A DNA stretch of 64,000 bases, from assembly GCA_029962745.1 (NCBI GenBank), contig CM057151.1:30947344-31011343 (forward strand), read 5' to 3'. Below, in pieces: positions 1-12,800 of this stretch. The notes under the pieces were generated by a model. It had not been told where the DNA came from. It searched no databases and was given only the letters and a program-made list of their open reading frames with translations. The first letter of the stretch is position 1, and each line of letters opens with the position of its first letter. Source of the DNA: Echinometra lucunter (lineage: Eukaryota > Echinodermata > Echinoidea > Camarodonta > Echinometridae). The position numbers and the translations under genes were made by a program.

Positions 1-421
1 TCTTTGTTTAAATCCAGTTTAAGTCCAAAGGATGATTTGCAAAATAAAGGAGTTAAAACTGGGATTGGATTCTGCTATTTCTATGAACACTGAAGGAACC
101 AAACTGATGCCATGATTTTGTCTCATCAACATCATCATTTCATTGCCTATCCCGACAAGATGTAGACTGGTACAAATGCCATTCTATACATGTACATGTA
201 TGCATCGCATGGGAGTATTGGGGTATATATTTAGAACAGAAAAGACCATTTTCAACTACCTGCATATCTCCCAGTCCTGGACACCCTGCCCAATCCTCTC
301 ACTTTCTCCATGGACTATTTGTTACTGTCACTTGGCAACCCCTTCCTTGTGCATCTTGAACCCCCTAAATAATGTATTGTTAGCACATAATCCTTTGGAC
401 TTCAACTGGGTTTAAACAAAG
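1..421. mobile_element. MITE-like element with 33-bp terminal inverted repeats
   Basis: The window begins with TCTTTGTTTAAATCCAGTTT and continues AAGTCCAAAGGAT; the inverse, with few mismatches, is at 388-421 (ATCCTTTGGACTTCAACTGG then GTTTAAACAAAGA). No coding capacity is visible between them. The left end may extend past the window edge. Confidence 0.7.
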
Positions 422-1020
422 AGAGTCTTTGAATACAACTAGGCCTTTCAAAAGTATTCTTTTCTACTCAGGTTTAAAGAGGGACCATGGGGTGCTCCTT
501 GATAATACAACAGGCTGCCTAATATAATGAATGTCTTGTACTATTCATCATTAAAGCAATTACCTAGACAGGATGTCAGGGATACCTGGCAAATCAATAG
601 TGATCCCATGACAACATGTCCTTGCCAAAACCTGATGCTCTTCATGTAACAGGATTCAATGTTTTTTGGGTTTTTTTTAACCAATTTTAAACAGATGCAT
701 ACATGTATGATAAGAATTAATATGATGGGCACTAAATAACGTTTGGATATGGTAATAAGTAGTTGAATGTGTTTAGGCTTGAAATAATAAGGAAATTATC
801 CAGGTAAGTTTTAAAGAAAATTACCAATCACTATCAAGGGAAAGTTGAAGTTGATTTTTGAGCGAGAATAGAAATGAATTATTTGTATATATTTGGTCAT
901 AAATTATCCCCATTTGACTAATGGTATATATATTATCAGAATGAGACTTCATATAGTCTTTCTCAGTGTAACATCTTCTAAGTCGTAATCGTCATTACAC
1001 TTTTTGGTTTCTTTCTCCAG
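422..1020. other. Intergenic or intronic stretch, no gene seen
   Basis: AT-rich sequence between the left-edge MITE and the acceptor of the plus-strand exon, probably the last intron of that gene. No reliable coding or RNA signal was seen. Confidence 0.5.
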
Positions 1021-1216
1021 ACGTATCCTGAAAAATAGAGTAGTAGAGAAGGAGGCAGAGCCCATGGCACCAACAGGCAAGCTTAATGTAGTCAGCATTC
1101 ACACTCCAAAGAAAGAGAGTATCCACAGTGTGAAAGGGGCCATTGAGAGTCATCATACTCCAGCTACTAATCAAGGCTTCTCAAGGAAACATGACGGTGG
1201 CTTTTACACAACATGA
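1021..1216 (+). CDS. Probable last coding exon of an unidentified plus-strand gene
   Basis: A polypyrimidine tract and acceptor (ttctttctccag) end at 1020. From there an open frame entered at phase 1 runs 65 codons to TGA, containing [20 protein letters not shown] and ending [11 protein letters not shown]. The residue composition looks coding, and the protein end is basic with many His and Ser. A possible ATTAAA polyadenylation signal lies at 1415-1420. I do not recognise the family. The upstream exons would be left of the window. It is oriented tail-to-tail with the TRPV gene. Confidence 0.55.
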
Positions 1217-1590
1217 AAACCGTATTTATTGGACCCTATCTACTGTATATATCATAAGTACCAGTATGCTAAAAGACTGTTCTTATATATGACTTTCCAA
1301 TATTTTTACTATGATGCATTCTGTCTTATTCTCTATGAATCAGTTGCTTATTTACCTCTGTGACCTTCATGCACTAATCATGTATCTCTTTATGAATTTT
1401 TTTAAAAAAAGGAAATTAAATCATGTTTTCAAATTGTGCATTACCACTATCAGTGATATTAACTTACACATTTAGGTGACTTGTTTTGAAGCTGGTATTC
1501 AGTAAAGCAAATGAGAGAAGAATGTGTTTGAATGAAGTCAGCAACAACATTTTGGTTGGGGTTTTGTCAAGTCCAAACTTGAACCTATAT

Positions 1591-1775
1591 TTTGTGTATA
1601 AGTTACAAATCATTGCAAATTAAATCCATTGTTAATGTCTAAAGCTTTGAGATCTTCATTGCTTGAATGAAAAATATGCATATATATGCGTATAAGTTAC
1701 AGATCATTCCAATTAAGTCCATTTTGAATGTCTAAAACTTTGATATCTTCACTGCTTGAATATAAAGAATATGCA
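1591..1775. repeat. Diverged tandem duplication, about 90 bp, two copies
   Basis: Copies at about 1591-1680 and 1687-1775 share TATAAGTTACA.ATCATT, AATGTCTAAA.CTTTGA and ATCTTCA.TGCTTGAAT in the same order. The sequence is non-coding, downstream of the plus-strand exon. Confidence 0.8.
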
Positions 1776-2287
1776 GTGAATGACAGTGACCATGCTGTCT
1801 TGCAGATGAAATTGAAGTCCGTCCATGGTCTTGTGTAATTTATCTCCAAGTTCCACCATGAATTTTTGTTTATAGCAATGGAAATCTTTGGGATGATTGA
1901 TTTTGCATGTATTATGCCTATGGTGATAAGTGCTTACAACAGCACTTTTTTTTTTCTTCTGTTGAGTATATTTTACTGTTTTGCAACCAAGTATTGAAAC
2001 AATCCATCCATTTACAGAGCCACTGCCTTATATCTTTATTTTTATTTTTTTAAAATTATCTATGCTTATTGTTAAGTTTTTTAAAGTAACTGGACTGTGA
2101 ATCTCTGATCTAATAGTTCTTTCTGACGTAAAAGCTAGTTTTAGTCTTTCAGAGCAATTGTAGTTTTTTTAATCATGCTTTTCATTCATGTCATCAGTCA
2201 CGTACAGAAAATTTAGAGATATGAGAGTAATTAAATTAAGATGCTCCATTATATCAGTTTCATGTTACTATTTCTCCCCCTTGATTT

Positions 2288-2420
2288 TTGTGTCATGAGA
2301 GAGGGAGATGGAGAGGGAGGAGGCAAGAGAAAGAGACCCATAAACAGAGAGAGAGAGAGAGGGAGAGAGAGAGGAAGAGAGCAGAAGAGAGAGAGGAAGA
2401 GAGAGAGAGATGGAGAGAGA
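2288..2420. repeat. (GA)n-rich purine tract
   Basis: Interrupted GA repeat with GGA and AAGA variants. It makes long open frames of Arg/Glu that are not convincing genes. Confidence 0.9.
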
Positions 2421-2599
2421 TAGAAAGAAAGAGGCAGATAAAAGGCAGAGAGAACTTCAAAGTGATATATCCTTTCAGCAGCTATGGGCTATGGAAGATA
2501 TCCCTAAATATTCATTCACTCCTAAGAAAAGAGCAATGCCTTCTTCCAAAACATTAGAAAGAGAGGAAGAGGGTACATTTGCAGAGAATGTGTAAGAAC

Positions 2600-4610
2600 A
2601 GAAGAAAAGTAAAAGAGAAGTATTAGGAAAGGCAAGGAGGAAGGAAGAAAGAGAGGGAAGAAGACAGACGGTATATAAAGGATCATAGGTATATTACAGA
2701 CTGAAAAGCAAATACAAGCATAACATTACAACCAGTAACTATATTTACTTGTCTATATTTCATAGAATTTTAATCATTGTACTCCCTTCATGTTTGAGCA
2801 GAGAGTCGTATATTACACAATTTAATTACAGTACATCTTAATAAAAATAGTTCAAATGCAGAGAAACCCACAGTTATAACACAAGAGTTTATCATAAAGT
2901 TCAAAACGATTCATTGCATGCATAAAGCTTGTTATTGGAAAAATTCACAAACTGTTATATTAATGAGAGTACTTGTAATTGGATGTCAGTTGGCTGGTAC
3001 CAGTAAACTTTAGGCCAGATGTTCCTTTTTAATTGGATTTGAGTTTGATCATTGATTAATGGAGTGTTGCAAAACAACCTCTTCATCGAAAAAATAAATA
3101 AACCTCATAAAATTAGGTCAACATGAATTTGGTTTCTCACTCTCTCCTTTAATGACAGAAATATTTTTTTGTATATTGACTGGCCTATGCTTGGTGCTCT
3201 ACAGAACAGTGGACAGGATAAATCTGTATAATTTATACATTTTGAAGAGAAAAGACCATTAATATTACTTCATTATTTTTCATTAATACAAATGTCAAAT
3301 GACAATAAATCTTACATTGTTAAATTCCTTTCATTAGCCAATTATGGAAATGTAATATCAATACACGGAGGTAAAATTTAAAGACATCATCTTAATTAAA
3401 TCACATCCAAAATAATTTGACTAGAAAAATAAGCAAAGAAAATATGAATGTGAATATAATATAAAAGATATTTCCCCCTTCAATCAGTGTACTAACAGCA
3501 CAAAGTCTATTGACACAGTATTTTCAGAGTAAAAATATCCATAATAGAAACTTTTGCAGGGAATGGCAGCATTTAGATTTTATCTCAGAAAGTGCCGCTG
3601 TTTTGGAATGTAGTTTATAGAGGCATGTCTTTGGTAGTTAATTATCATGTCTCTGCCTGTCAAACTATACCATAACTATTTGGAGATAAAACAGAAAATC
3701 AAAGAAGAAAAAAAAATGACTTCATCAAACCTATTGCCATCTTACGCAATGCTAAGACATGAAATATACATACAGTGATTTGAAAGACTCCATGGTTGAT
3801 ATTCAATGTCAATATGCAAGGTTGGATACATACCCTGGTACATACATACACCAAACAATACTGTTTAACCCTAAAAACGCTGGGTTATTTAGGCCACCTC
3901 ACAGTCGGGGGGGGGGGGGGCTGGAAATGCAGATGCACATTGTAATCTACAAAATTGTATAGTCGTTTTTTTCAAAATTTATTCTATTTTATTTTGTGTA
4001 ATAATTAATTATGCTACTTTATGCATAGAATTTTGTTCTTAATCACTTAATAAAGCTCCAAAAGTGCCAATTTTTGGTCTAGACTCTCTACATACCGGTA
4101 GTATTCTTAGCAAAATAATGTACTTCAAAAAATTCCAGTAATTTCTTTAATATGTTTTTAATTGTTTTTTAAAATTCCTAAGTATTTCTTTGTTTTTTAT
4201 TGTTTTTTTCCACAAAATTTGTTAGCAAAATTTTTGCGATCATAAACAACATAGAATTAATTTCCATCAGTGAATGTAAAAATATTCATACATTCATCAA
4301 TTTCCTGCGATAACACAATTTGCATAGAAAATGTACATGAAGTAATGTTTTTGAGCAGTTTTTTGGTCTGATGTGCAAATACAAAATATTATGTAACTTC
4401 GGAACCACGCACATACAAGTGAATATGTTGCAGATTCAAATGAGTTATGGTATAAAAAGAAGTTGAAAAGATTTATCACATACAGTTACAATTTTTAAAC
4501 ATGAGACTGAAAGACACAGGCTAGATCAATGAAAGACATCATAAAAGTACCGGACGGTAAATGAAAGACAAAGATAAACCAAATTGCAAAATATGTAAAT
4601 ACATGTACAT
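2600..4610. other. AT-rich intergenic sequence without recognised genes
   Basis: Only short open frames are present. There is a run of 14 G at 3907-3920. No coding or RNA feature supported. Confidence 0.5.
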
Positions 4611-4612
4611 AC

Positions 4613-4868
4613 ATCGTCGGTTGCCTGGCAGAAGGGAACGAACGCCCTTGACCACGAAAAGGGAACAAAGAGACGTGGTCAAATACGCGGGTATTTAAGA
4701 AACCTATGAATAATTACTTCAAGAAATTTATACCAGATCTATTCCGGAATGTTCTTGAAGTATTCATTCATAGATTTCTTCGAATATCTCAATATTTGAC
4801 CTCATGTCTCTTTGTTCTCTTTTGCCGGTCAAGGGCACTCATTCCCTTCTGCCGGGCAACTGACGATA
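4613..4868. mobile_element. Foldback MITE, about 255 bp
   Basis: The left end CGTCGGTTGCCTGGCAGAAG and GGAACGAACGCCCTTGACC is mirrored at 4820-4868 (GGTCAAGGGCACTCATTCCC...GGGCAACTGACG). The inner arms (TCAAATA, AGAAACCTATGAAT, CTTCAAGAA against TTCTTGAAGTATTC) also pair, so nearly the whole element is a long hairpin. Confidence 0.85.
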
Positions 4869-5150
4869 TATGGTAGAGTACAGGTATATATCCTTATCAC
4901 ATTACTGTACTACTGAGAACATCATAGCATTACCCGATATGTGCATTAGTCACAAGATAAAGCACACTAAACAATATATAAATACCCTGTTCTGTACATA
5001 ATTCTAATATCCTGACAATGTGATGATAAAAGTGGACTCTTTGATATCATTTCAAATGTAACACTGTTAGGTTTGGAATGTCAAATATTTCTTGAGGAGG
5101 AGAAAGATTTGACTTTACCAGTATGTTCAAGAAATAAATAATCTTTTACA

Positions 5151-5719
5151 TTTAAAGAGAAAGTCCACTCCAGAAGTTTCACTGTTTCAATAAAAGGAGA
5201 TCAATTTGAACAGCATTTTAAAAAAGAAATGAGCAAAATTGGTCAGAGAATACGAAAATTACACTGATTTACATTTTCTAGTAAAATACTCTCGGCGCTG
5301 CAAATTGGCAACACTGATGACATCATATGCAAGCAGCTCTCCATTCACTTTGTACATGAAATTTCACATTTTTTCAATTTCTTGGAAGTTACACGTTTTC
5401 TCACCCCATAGTCAAAGTATGTTATGTAAAAAGCAATTCTTCTGAACATACATTGACTGTGGGCATTAGAAAATGTGTAACTTCCAAGAAAATTGAGAAA
5501 ATGTGAAATTTCATGTACAAAGTGAATGGAGAGCTGCTCGCATATGATGTCATCAGTGTTGCCAATTTGCAGAGCCGAGAGTAATTTACTAAGAAATGGA
5601 AATGAGTGTAATTTTCTTATTCTTTGACCGATTTTGCTCTTTTCTTTTTTAAAATGCTGTCCAAATTCATCTCCTTTTAGTGAAACAGTGAAACTTCTGG
5701 GGTGGACTTTCCCTTTAAA
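5151..5719. mobile_element. Long foldback element, family A, copy 1
   Basis: Two arms of roughly 220 bp in inverted orientation flank a short centre. The ends read TTAAAGAGAAAGTCCACTCC and GGGGTGGACTTTCCCTTTAA. The arms share GATGACATCATATGCAAGCA and CTCTCCATTCACTTTGTACA. Further copies are at 13914-14456 and 59332-59921. No open frame; a non-autonomous DNA element. Confidence 0.9.
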
Positions 5720-5824
5720 CTAAGGAGATAAAATGGAAATCTTGCAAGGAAAGGCACTTTTATTTGGTATCAAAGATCTACAAGCATGTATGTACTCCAC
5801 ACACACAAAACTTAGGGAAGTACA

Positions 5825-5973
5825 GGGCCCCATTTCATAAAACATATTATCAGTAACATCTGCCACATTTCTATGACAAATTTGCTCTCAGCCAATCAGA
5901 TGCAAGAATTTCAATAGCTTAATAACAGTCATTGCAACTTGCTATTAATAACAAGTTTCATGAAACAGGGCCC
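5825..5973. mobile_element. Short MITE with GGGCCC..TTTCATAAA ends, copy 1
   Basis: The left end is GGGCCCCATTTCATAAAACA and the right end TTTCATGAAACAGGGCCC. The core has TTTGCTCTCAGCCAATCAGA. The same architecture occurs at 54340-54482 and 61562-61710. Confidence 0.85.
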
Positions 5974-6823
5974 AGTTCTGTAGTTGTTTACTTTCAAAGG
6001 CAAACCTGAGTTGTTGAAAACAATATTCACACACCGAATTTATGAAATATACCTAAAAATCATTTCACAAATGTACTGTATGTGCGTCCCACAGTGGTAC
6101 TGTTATAACTCCCTGCATCAAAAGTACTTATCATATTATATACATCTACATTCAATAAACAGGCTGCAATGGACTACACAATCCAACATATATACTGCAA
6201 TCACATGCAGTTAATAGTTTGATAATCTGTCAGGGATACATACCACTCTAGCAATTTTCACATTAATAAAAACAGCAAGATATTTGTGTAATGAATGTTC
6301 ATGAGGTACACAGACTGTCATGTCACACTGTGTTATCTGTCAGTTGAAAGCAGCAAGACACTGTCAATAGAGTTTGAGACTCTTTCAGCTGTCTCGCTAA
6401 ATACATGCATGATGGTTCTACAATGTTCCATCTCTTCAATGCAGCTTGACTCTGTCCATACTTTTAGAGAACCTACAGTACGTCAGCTCAATTTACTGTT
6501 AGAGGTAGGTTACAAGCACAACAGAGTCATAACGCACCATCTGATGACCAAAGCATGACACGATCATATAATTTCTGACCCTCTGCCAACTCACAATACT
6601 GTATCATCAGGTACATTCACAATGGTCTCAAAATGGGCTATCTCTGGAATGCATTCAGTCTCTGTCCGTAATGATGGAAACTTGTTATTTCGTTATCAGC
6701 TTGCAGTGCAAAGTACGCTGAACATGCACAATGATTTTGCATTTTACTAAAGACACTGCTTAACACTGTCCATAAAAGCTGTATACAATCTTCAGCAGCT
6801 TGCAATACTGCATTTAGTTGTTC
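5974..6823. other. Region downstream of the TRPV stop codon, likely 3' UTR and flank
   Basis: AT-rich and non-coding. It probably includes the TRPV 3' untranslated region on the minus strand, but no clear polyadenylation signal could be assigned. Confidence 0.4.
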
Positions 6824-9800
6824 TCATAAGAGTACTGAGGTCTGCTCCCCAATTGGAGGCAGTTTTATTCCTCGACTGATGGAAGGAATTTCTGGGTTTC
6901 CATGATTGATTCTGGTTGGCATGAACGCTCTACCAGGACTACCATGAACTCCAAACCTTTGCTGAACTATAACGTTCCTTATAAGGGCCTGGAGAAATAT
7001 GAGAAAATAATAAAAAAAATAAGAAAATGAGAAAATCTAGTTTTTAACTCTCTGAATATATGTCATGGATCCTACCAACTATTAACCCATTCGTGACAGG
7101 AATTATTTAAAGCCTAATTTGATCAGCTTTTATTCTTCAAATTGGCAACACCAACATTTTTCTTTTATTGCTACATTTTTCTTATAAAACATCATGTATC
7201 TGAAATAAATATAAATTGACCAGAATGTATGATGAGAAGTCATAAAGTTGCCAATTTGTAGGGAAAAACAGTAATTTATACATTTTCATTGCATTGCCAA
7301 TTTAAGGATTTTAGTGCTTATTTTCCTTTAAAAAAATGTCAGCATCAAACAACAAATATTGATGCAACAAAAATGGGCACAGTAAGTGTAGAATTTTTTG
7401 CTCTTTCTGGTCATGTATTTGATATGATTTTTAGGGCTTTGCATAAAAAGTTATTGAACCAAACCACAAAATGTGGACCCCCAGTCATGAATGGGTTAAC
7501 ATAATATTTTAGTGAAGACTACTACGTAACATCAAATGCAAACCAAAATATAACAAATTCTGTATTAAAACTTGTTAAATTTTTTATAGCTTTAATTGTA
7601 TGTAAAAAAAAAAAAAAAACTCAAGTGAGGACTACTAGAGTCAACTACAAGCAAAGTTATGAAAATTCTACACTAAAATTTTTTTTTTTAAAGTTTCTAT
7701 ATGTAAAAACAACATAATGTAAGTTAGGAATGGAAGCCTTATTAAAATAAACCACAATTTAAGATATAAAAAACTTCTTCAAGTTTCTAAAGCTTTACCG
7801 TACATGTATGTAAATATAACATCACTTGCATTAGAATATAGTCCCGTAATATCACACTCTAAAATTCCAAACTTACCTTCCACCTTTTCTTAGCCACTCT
7901 CCTACTTTCTGCCTTGCTATGTGCAAGAACTTTTGTGATTGTGAATGCATCGACCTCTTTCATCACTACATTCTGTGTAACACTATTCATGTGTATAAGC
8001 CGAGTCCCTCTCTTGAACTTTTTCACTCTCACATCTTGAATTGTACTTTTCCGCTGGAGAGAGGGTCTGGAAAGTGGGAGAAAAATAAGGGTACATATAA
8101 AAACAGTCTGAAAAGAGAATACATTTTAGAGAATACATTTTAGTAAAATAACATTACTTTGCATGGATCTACCACATTTTAATTGACACAGTCATGTCAA
8201 TTATATCCACAAACAGTTCTCTTTCCTTACAGTATCTGCCCAATTATTTGGCAATGAAAGGTCTTGGAAAATGGCAGTGCTTTTTTTTAAGGAGTGAAAT
8301 GAAGAAAGTTTTTCCATATTCCTTCCATAATATTATGCAAATTCCTAACTTACAATCTGTTGTCAATGCTATAAAACATGTATCTAGCTAGCCCCAACGC
8401 TTCCTAACCCTTTTTTAAAATCTAACCTTAAACCCAATAACCCCTATACCTACTGTATATACCATATATTTAATGTAGAGATATTTCCATGATTTTGTAC
8501 TAGGTGGAGTAGTTTGCGAGGGCTTAATTTCACAATTTTTAAAAAAGTTTTCATTACTGTAAATAGACACATAAGGAAGTTGAAATTTTCGCGAGAACTG
8601 ACTTACGAAATTCACAAAAATAAAACCAAATAAAACTGAAATAAACACTTATACAGTACATCTTTGACAGGATACAACTTTGAAAATTTGTCAAATTACC
8701 TTGAAACCAAAAGCATCTTTAGTCTTTTCAGAAAAATGTCACTAAAAAGAAATATCATAAACAATATTTTAAGCTCCTCGAAAATATCAATAAACAAAGA
8801 CATGTGATAAGGTAAAGAAAACCTGTATCATATGTGTGACCCTCCACCACAAAATGACCAATAAGTCAGAAATTTGACATTTTTACATTTGAAAATAATT
8901 TTAAAGCTTAGATTCCAAGCTTTTGAATAATGTATAACTTGCTTTATCAAGACCACTCAAACCCAATGAAATTACCAGGGGAATGAGAACTGGTCAGACA
9001 GGCAAATCACCAGACCAGAATAATAGACAAAACAGGATGTAAAGATGAGTGACCATTCAGGAGTGTTGTAATGGTGTCCTATTGTCTGCCTCACTAAAAG
9101 GTTGAATGAAAACTCCTGAGTATTGACTATGAAGGGATTATCAGATTAGGCTCAAACTTGGAATAGTTTTAAAAGAGATACACTTCTCTCCTTGCATAGA
9201 TTTTCAAAGCCACAGAGTGAATAACTTCTGAGTTATGTACACATTTGTTGGTGAAGGTTTTACCTAGCATGCTATACATACTTATATTTCAAATTCCTCC
9301 AAACTGTTTATTTTAAATCAAAGAAAAAACACATTTCTACATTATGCATGGCTTCCAAATTTGGTCAAATGGTAGATCAACAAATGAATTAGAAACTATA
9401 AAAACACCTAAAATCAATTTTTCAACCCCAAGCTTTTTAGTTGTTTGCTCTAAAACTCCCATTGTGACTTATTGGTCATTTGTGGTGGAGGTCATTGCAT
9501 GTAGCATGTTCTTTAGGAAGGTATAGGTACAGACCTATCATCGTTACTTGTCTCTGGTTGATCGCTGTCCATTATACCAACGCGATGCTTGATTTTGAGT
9601 GGAAATGAGTAAGATTTCCGAACTTTGGCAAGTCTAGGCCTCAACACAGACCTCTCCACATTCAGAACAATCATGGCCCACTGCAAGTGAAAAGAAAACA
9701 AACAAAACAAGAAATAATATAGGCCTGAATTGCTCCTACTTTAACTCTTTGACTACTGAATTCTCAAACTTCCTTAGTCTTAATATAGGTACCAGCCAGT

Positions 9801-12800
9801 TTGCACAAGTGATGGGTTAAGTTATCAGGTAACAAAAGAGGGAAAATGTAAGATACTAGAACAAATCATGAAAAGGAATTTAAAAAAAAAAAGAGGGAAC
9901 ATTATACAAGGATAACAAATAAATGCTCTTATAAGACATGAATAAGGGACAAGAAAAACAAAAGTGAAGATAAGAAAGAAAAAAAATAAAAGAAAGCAGA
10001 AGAATGTCAAAGGAGAGGATGGGAAGAAAAATCTGATATTGTATGAGAAAACATATCAAAGTAAAGCTAATATTTGTGAATCATTAGTAAAATTAAGATC
10101 AAAGAGCAATGTTTGTCAGGATCATTCCTCAAAATACAATAATCCTAGTTACCATATATTAAGTGAAAGAAAAACATCTAACATATTCCCTTTTCTCATT
10201 GTTATAGCAAGACAAGGCAATAGCCAAACTGTGTCTTGTCACATTTGTGTGCAATCATTCTTGCAGGTAAATTGTAACATTTGAACTTGTTTGACCTTTG
10301 GCCAACACATGAGACGTTTGACCCCAAATAACATTGAGGTCCCTGTAAGCCATCTACCATCCAACTTAGGTTACTAATGGGCTTATGGTTTGAAAGTAAC
10401 TAACCCCAGTAGAATTAAACTTGCAGGTAAATATGAACATTTGACTTTTTGACCTTCATACATGACTTTTGACCAACCAAAACAGTGAGGTCGTTTTTGA
10501 GCATCCACCATCTAAGTTTGGTTACAAATGGGCAATTGGGGTTGCAAAGTTATTCAAGTTCCATAGCATCGCGGACGGATGACACACAGACACCGCTAAG
10601 GATCCCTTAGTCTTGCTTCACCTCGGTGGCTCAACAAAAACCAGTCTTGAGAGCTGAAATGGTATTAGTTTGTACCTACCTGTCTCTTCCACTCCATACG
10701 AGATCTCTCCTTGATGATGTCAAAGGTACGAGCCATCATGGCGATGACCATGTTAAGCATGAGGACGGAGATGAACCACATAAAGACGATAAACATGATG
10801 ATGGCCATCCATGGCATACGACACTCATAGAGCTCACGCCACTGCAGGAAAGACAGAACGAGATAATAATATTGATAACAATAATAATAATAACGATAAT
10901 AATAAATAATAATAATGATAATAATAATAATGATAATAATAATACTGATAATGATAATGATGATAATAATAATGATAATGATAATAATGTTAATGATAAT
11001 TATGATAATGATAATAAAAATGATAATGATAATAATGATAATTATAATAATAATAATGATAATACTAAGAATAATTCTGTTCTTGTATAGCACATATCAC
11101 ATTATTACCTAATGTCTCTATGTGCTTCCAAAGGACTTTGGATATTATTACCCTGGCAGCTATAACAGCGCTCAAGCATTTCAAGCAATTAATTCCTGCT
11201 AGGTGCTCATTTATCTCACCAAGGTCGAGTGTGACAAATTTAGATTAATGTCTTGCCGAAGGACACTGGTTAGTACCTTGTGGTTCAAAGTCCAGGGACT
11301 TATCCACTGGACCACAACACCTCCACATAGCTGACATCCCATTAGAAAATGAATTCTGTAATCTTAATAGACTTGATAGAGGTCACGTCTGGGGGTATTT
11401 CACAAAGCTGAGTGCAAAGTTATGCACGACTTTAAGAATGACTTAAAGACATTGGTTAACATTGTTATGATTTTAAAAAAATCTTGTTTTGTTACTTGAA
11501 AATGGGATAAACATAAGGGTTATAGTGTAAAAATACCAGTCTGAAAGTTTTAAAGTATAATATCCACAGGAAGTATTTTTAAATATCAAAAATGTGAACC
11601 AATGTTTGAAAAATATAAAAGGGTCGGTTGCACAGAATAGACATAAGGAATGCGCATGCGCATATGCCGTACTGTGTGTATTGGCGTATCATGCGGCGGG
11701 AGGCACATAACGGCATTTTCAAATTCAAGCAAAGTGGTCTCTTAGTGATTGTCTCGTGAGACGAAGGATAATAAAATCGCCGTTTGCGTCTAACTTACAC
11801 TTTTTCATTCCAAATTATGGTTGGTTTCAGGGGTTTTGAGTACAAACACAAGTACTCATGCACATGTTTCATCTTAGTTTGAGAATTTTTTAAATCAGCT
11901 ACTCACAAAGTTAGCCAATGCCTTTAACTATGAACAGCCAAATGGAATGCCAAAAGTGTTTCCTCTTGTTTTAACAAAGCGTGACTGTATTTCTCATAAT
12001 CTCAAATAAATTGTTGGCAAAAACTATACTTCACATTAAAAATGTTTTGCTAATAATCATTAAGGAAATCTACACAGATCTTTCAACTTTAGCTCTTTGT
12101 GAAACAACCTCCTGGCTTCAGTAAGCAACCAGTTAATAACACACAGGAAATGTGGTGATTAAAAAGGCTTTATGACTTGTTTGTTATTCTGTAAAAAACT
12201 TTACAAATGTGTTACACATGTAACACTATAGTAACGAATTTCCATCTTTCATACCTCATTTCATATATGGTACGTCAGATCATCAAAGTGTACGGTTTCA
12301 AGCATTTTCATTAAAGATGCAACTAAGCTCTTCAAAACAATCACTTTAACATTTTATTTCATCTCTGGTTAAACACAGTTTGTCCTTCTATAGGTTTTTC
12401 TCAAACATTAATTCAAAATAGACTTTGAATCTGCTGTAATGACTTACATTGAATTCTCCATTTGTCATGATGAATGTTGAAATGAAGGTTTCAGGTTTCA
12501 CAAAGTGCACTGTTTCCAGCATTTTCATAAAAGATATGAAACTTAGCTCTTCAAAACAATCACATATTTCATCTCTGGTGAAAACAACATTTGTCCCTCT
12601 ATGAGTTTCTATTAAATGACAATTTCAAAGAGAATTTGATTCTGCTGTAATGACCTACATTGAATTCTCCGTTTGTCATGATGAATGTTGAAATGAAGGT
12701 TTCAGGAATTGTTTCAAATGATGAAGTACTTGCACCGCTATCCCTGAAGAGGAAGAAGAATGCTGGGAACACAACAAAGGGAGAAAGTAGTATTGATTAA

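Noticed and set aside
2241..2595. Arg/Glu-rich frames, one ending SDISFQQLWAMEDIPKYSF...
   Set aside because: Mostly (GA)n translation. The tail looks faintly coding but has no acceptor or recognisable motif, so it is not called.
10626..11112. Plus-strand frame of 154 codons with Asn/Asp runs
   Set aside because: Antisense of the TRPV exon joined to microsatellite translation.
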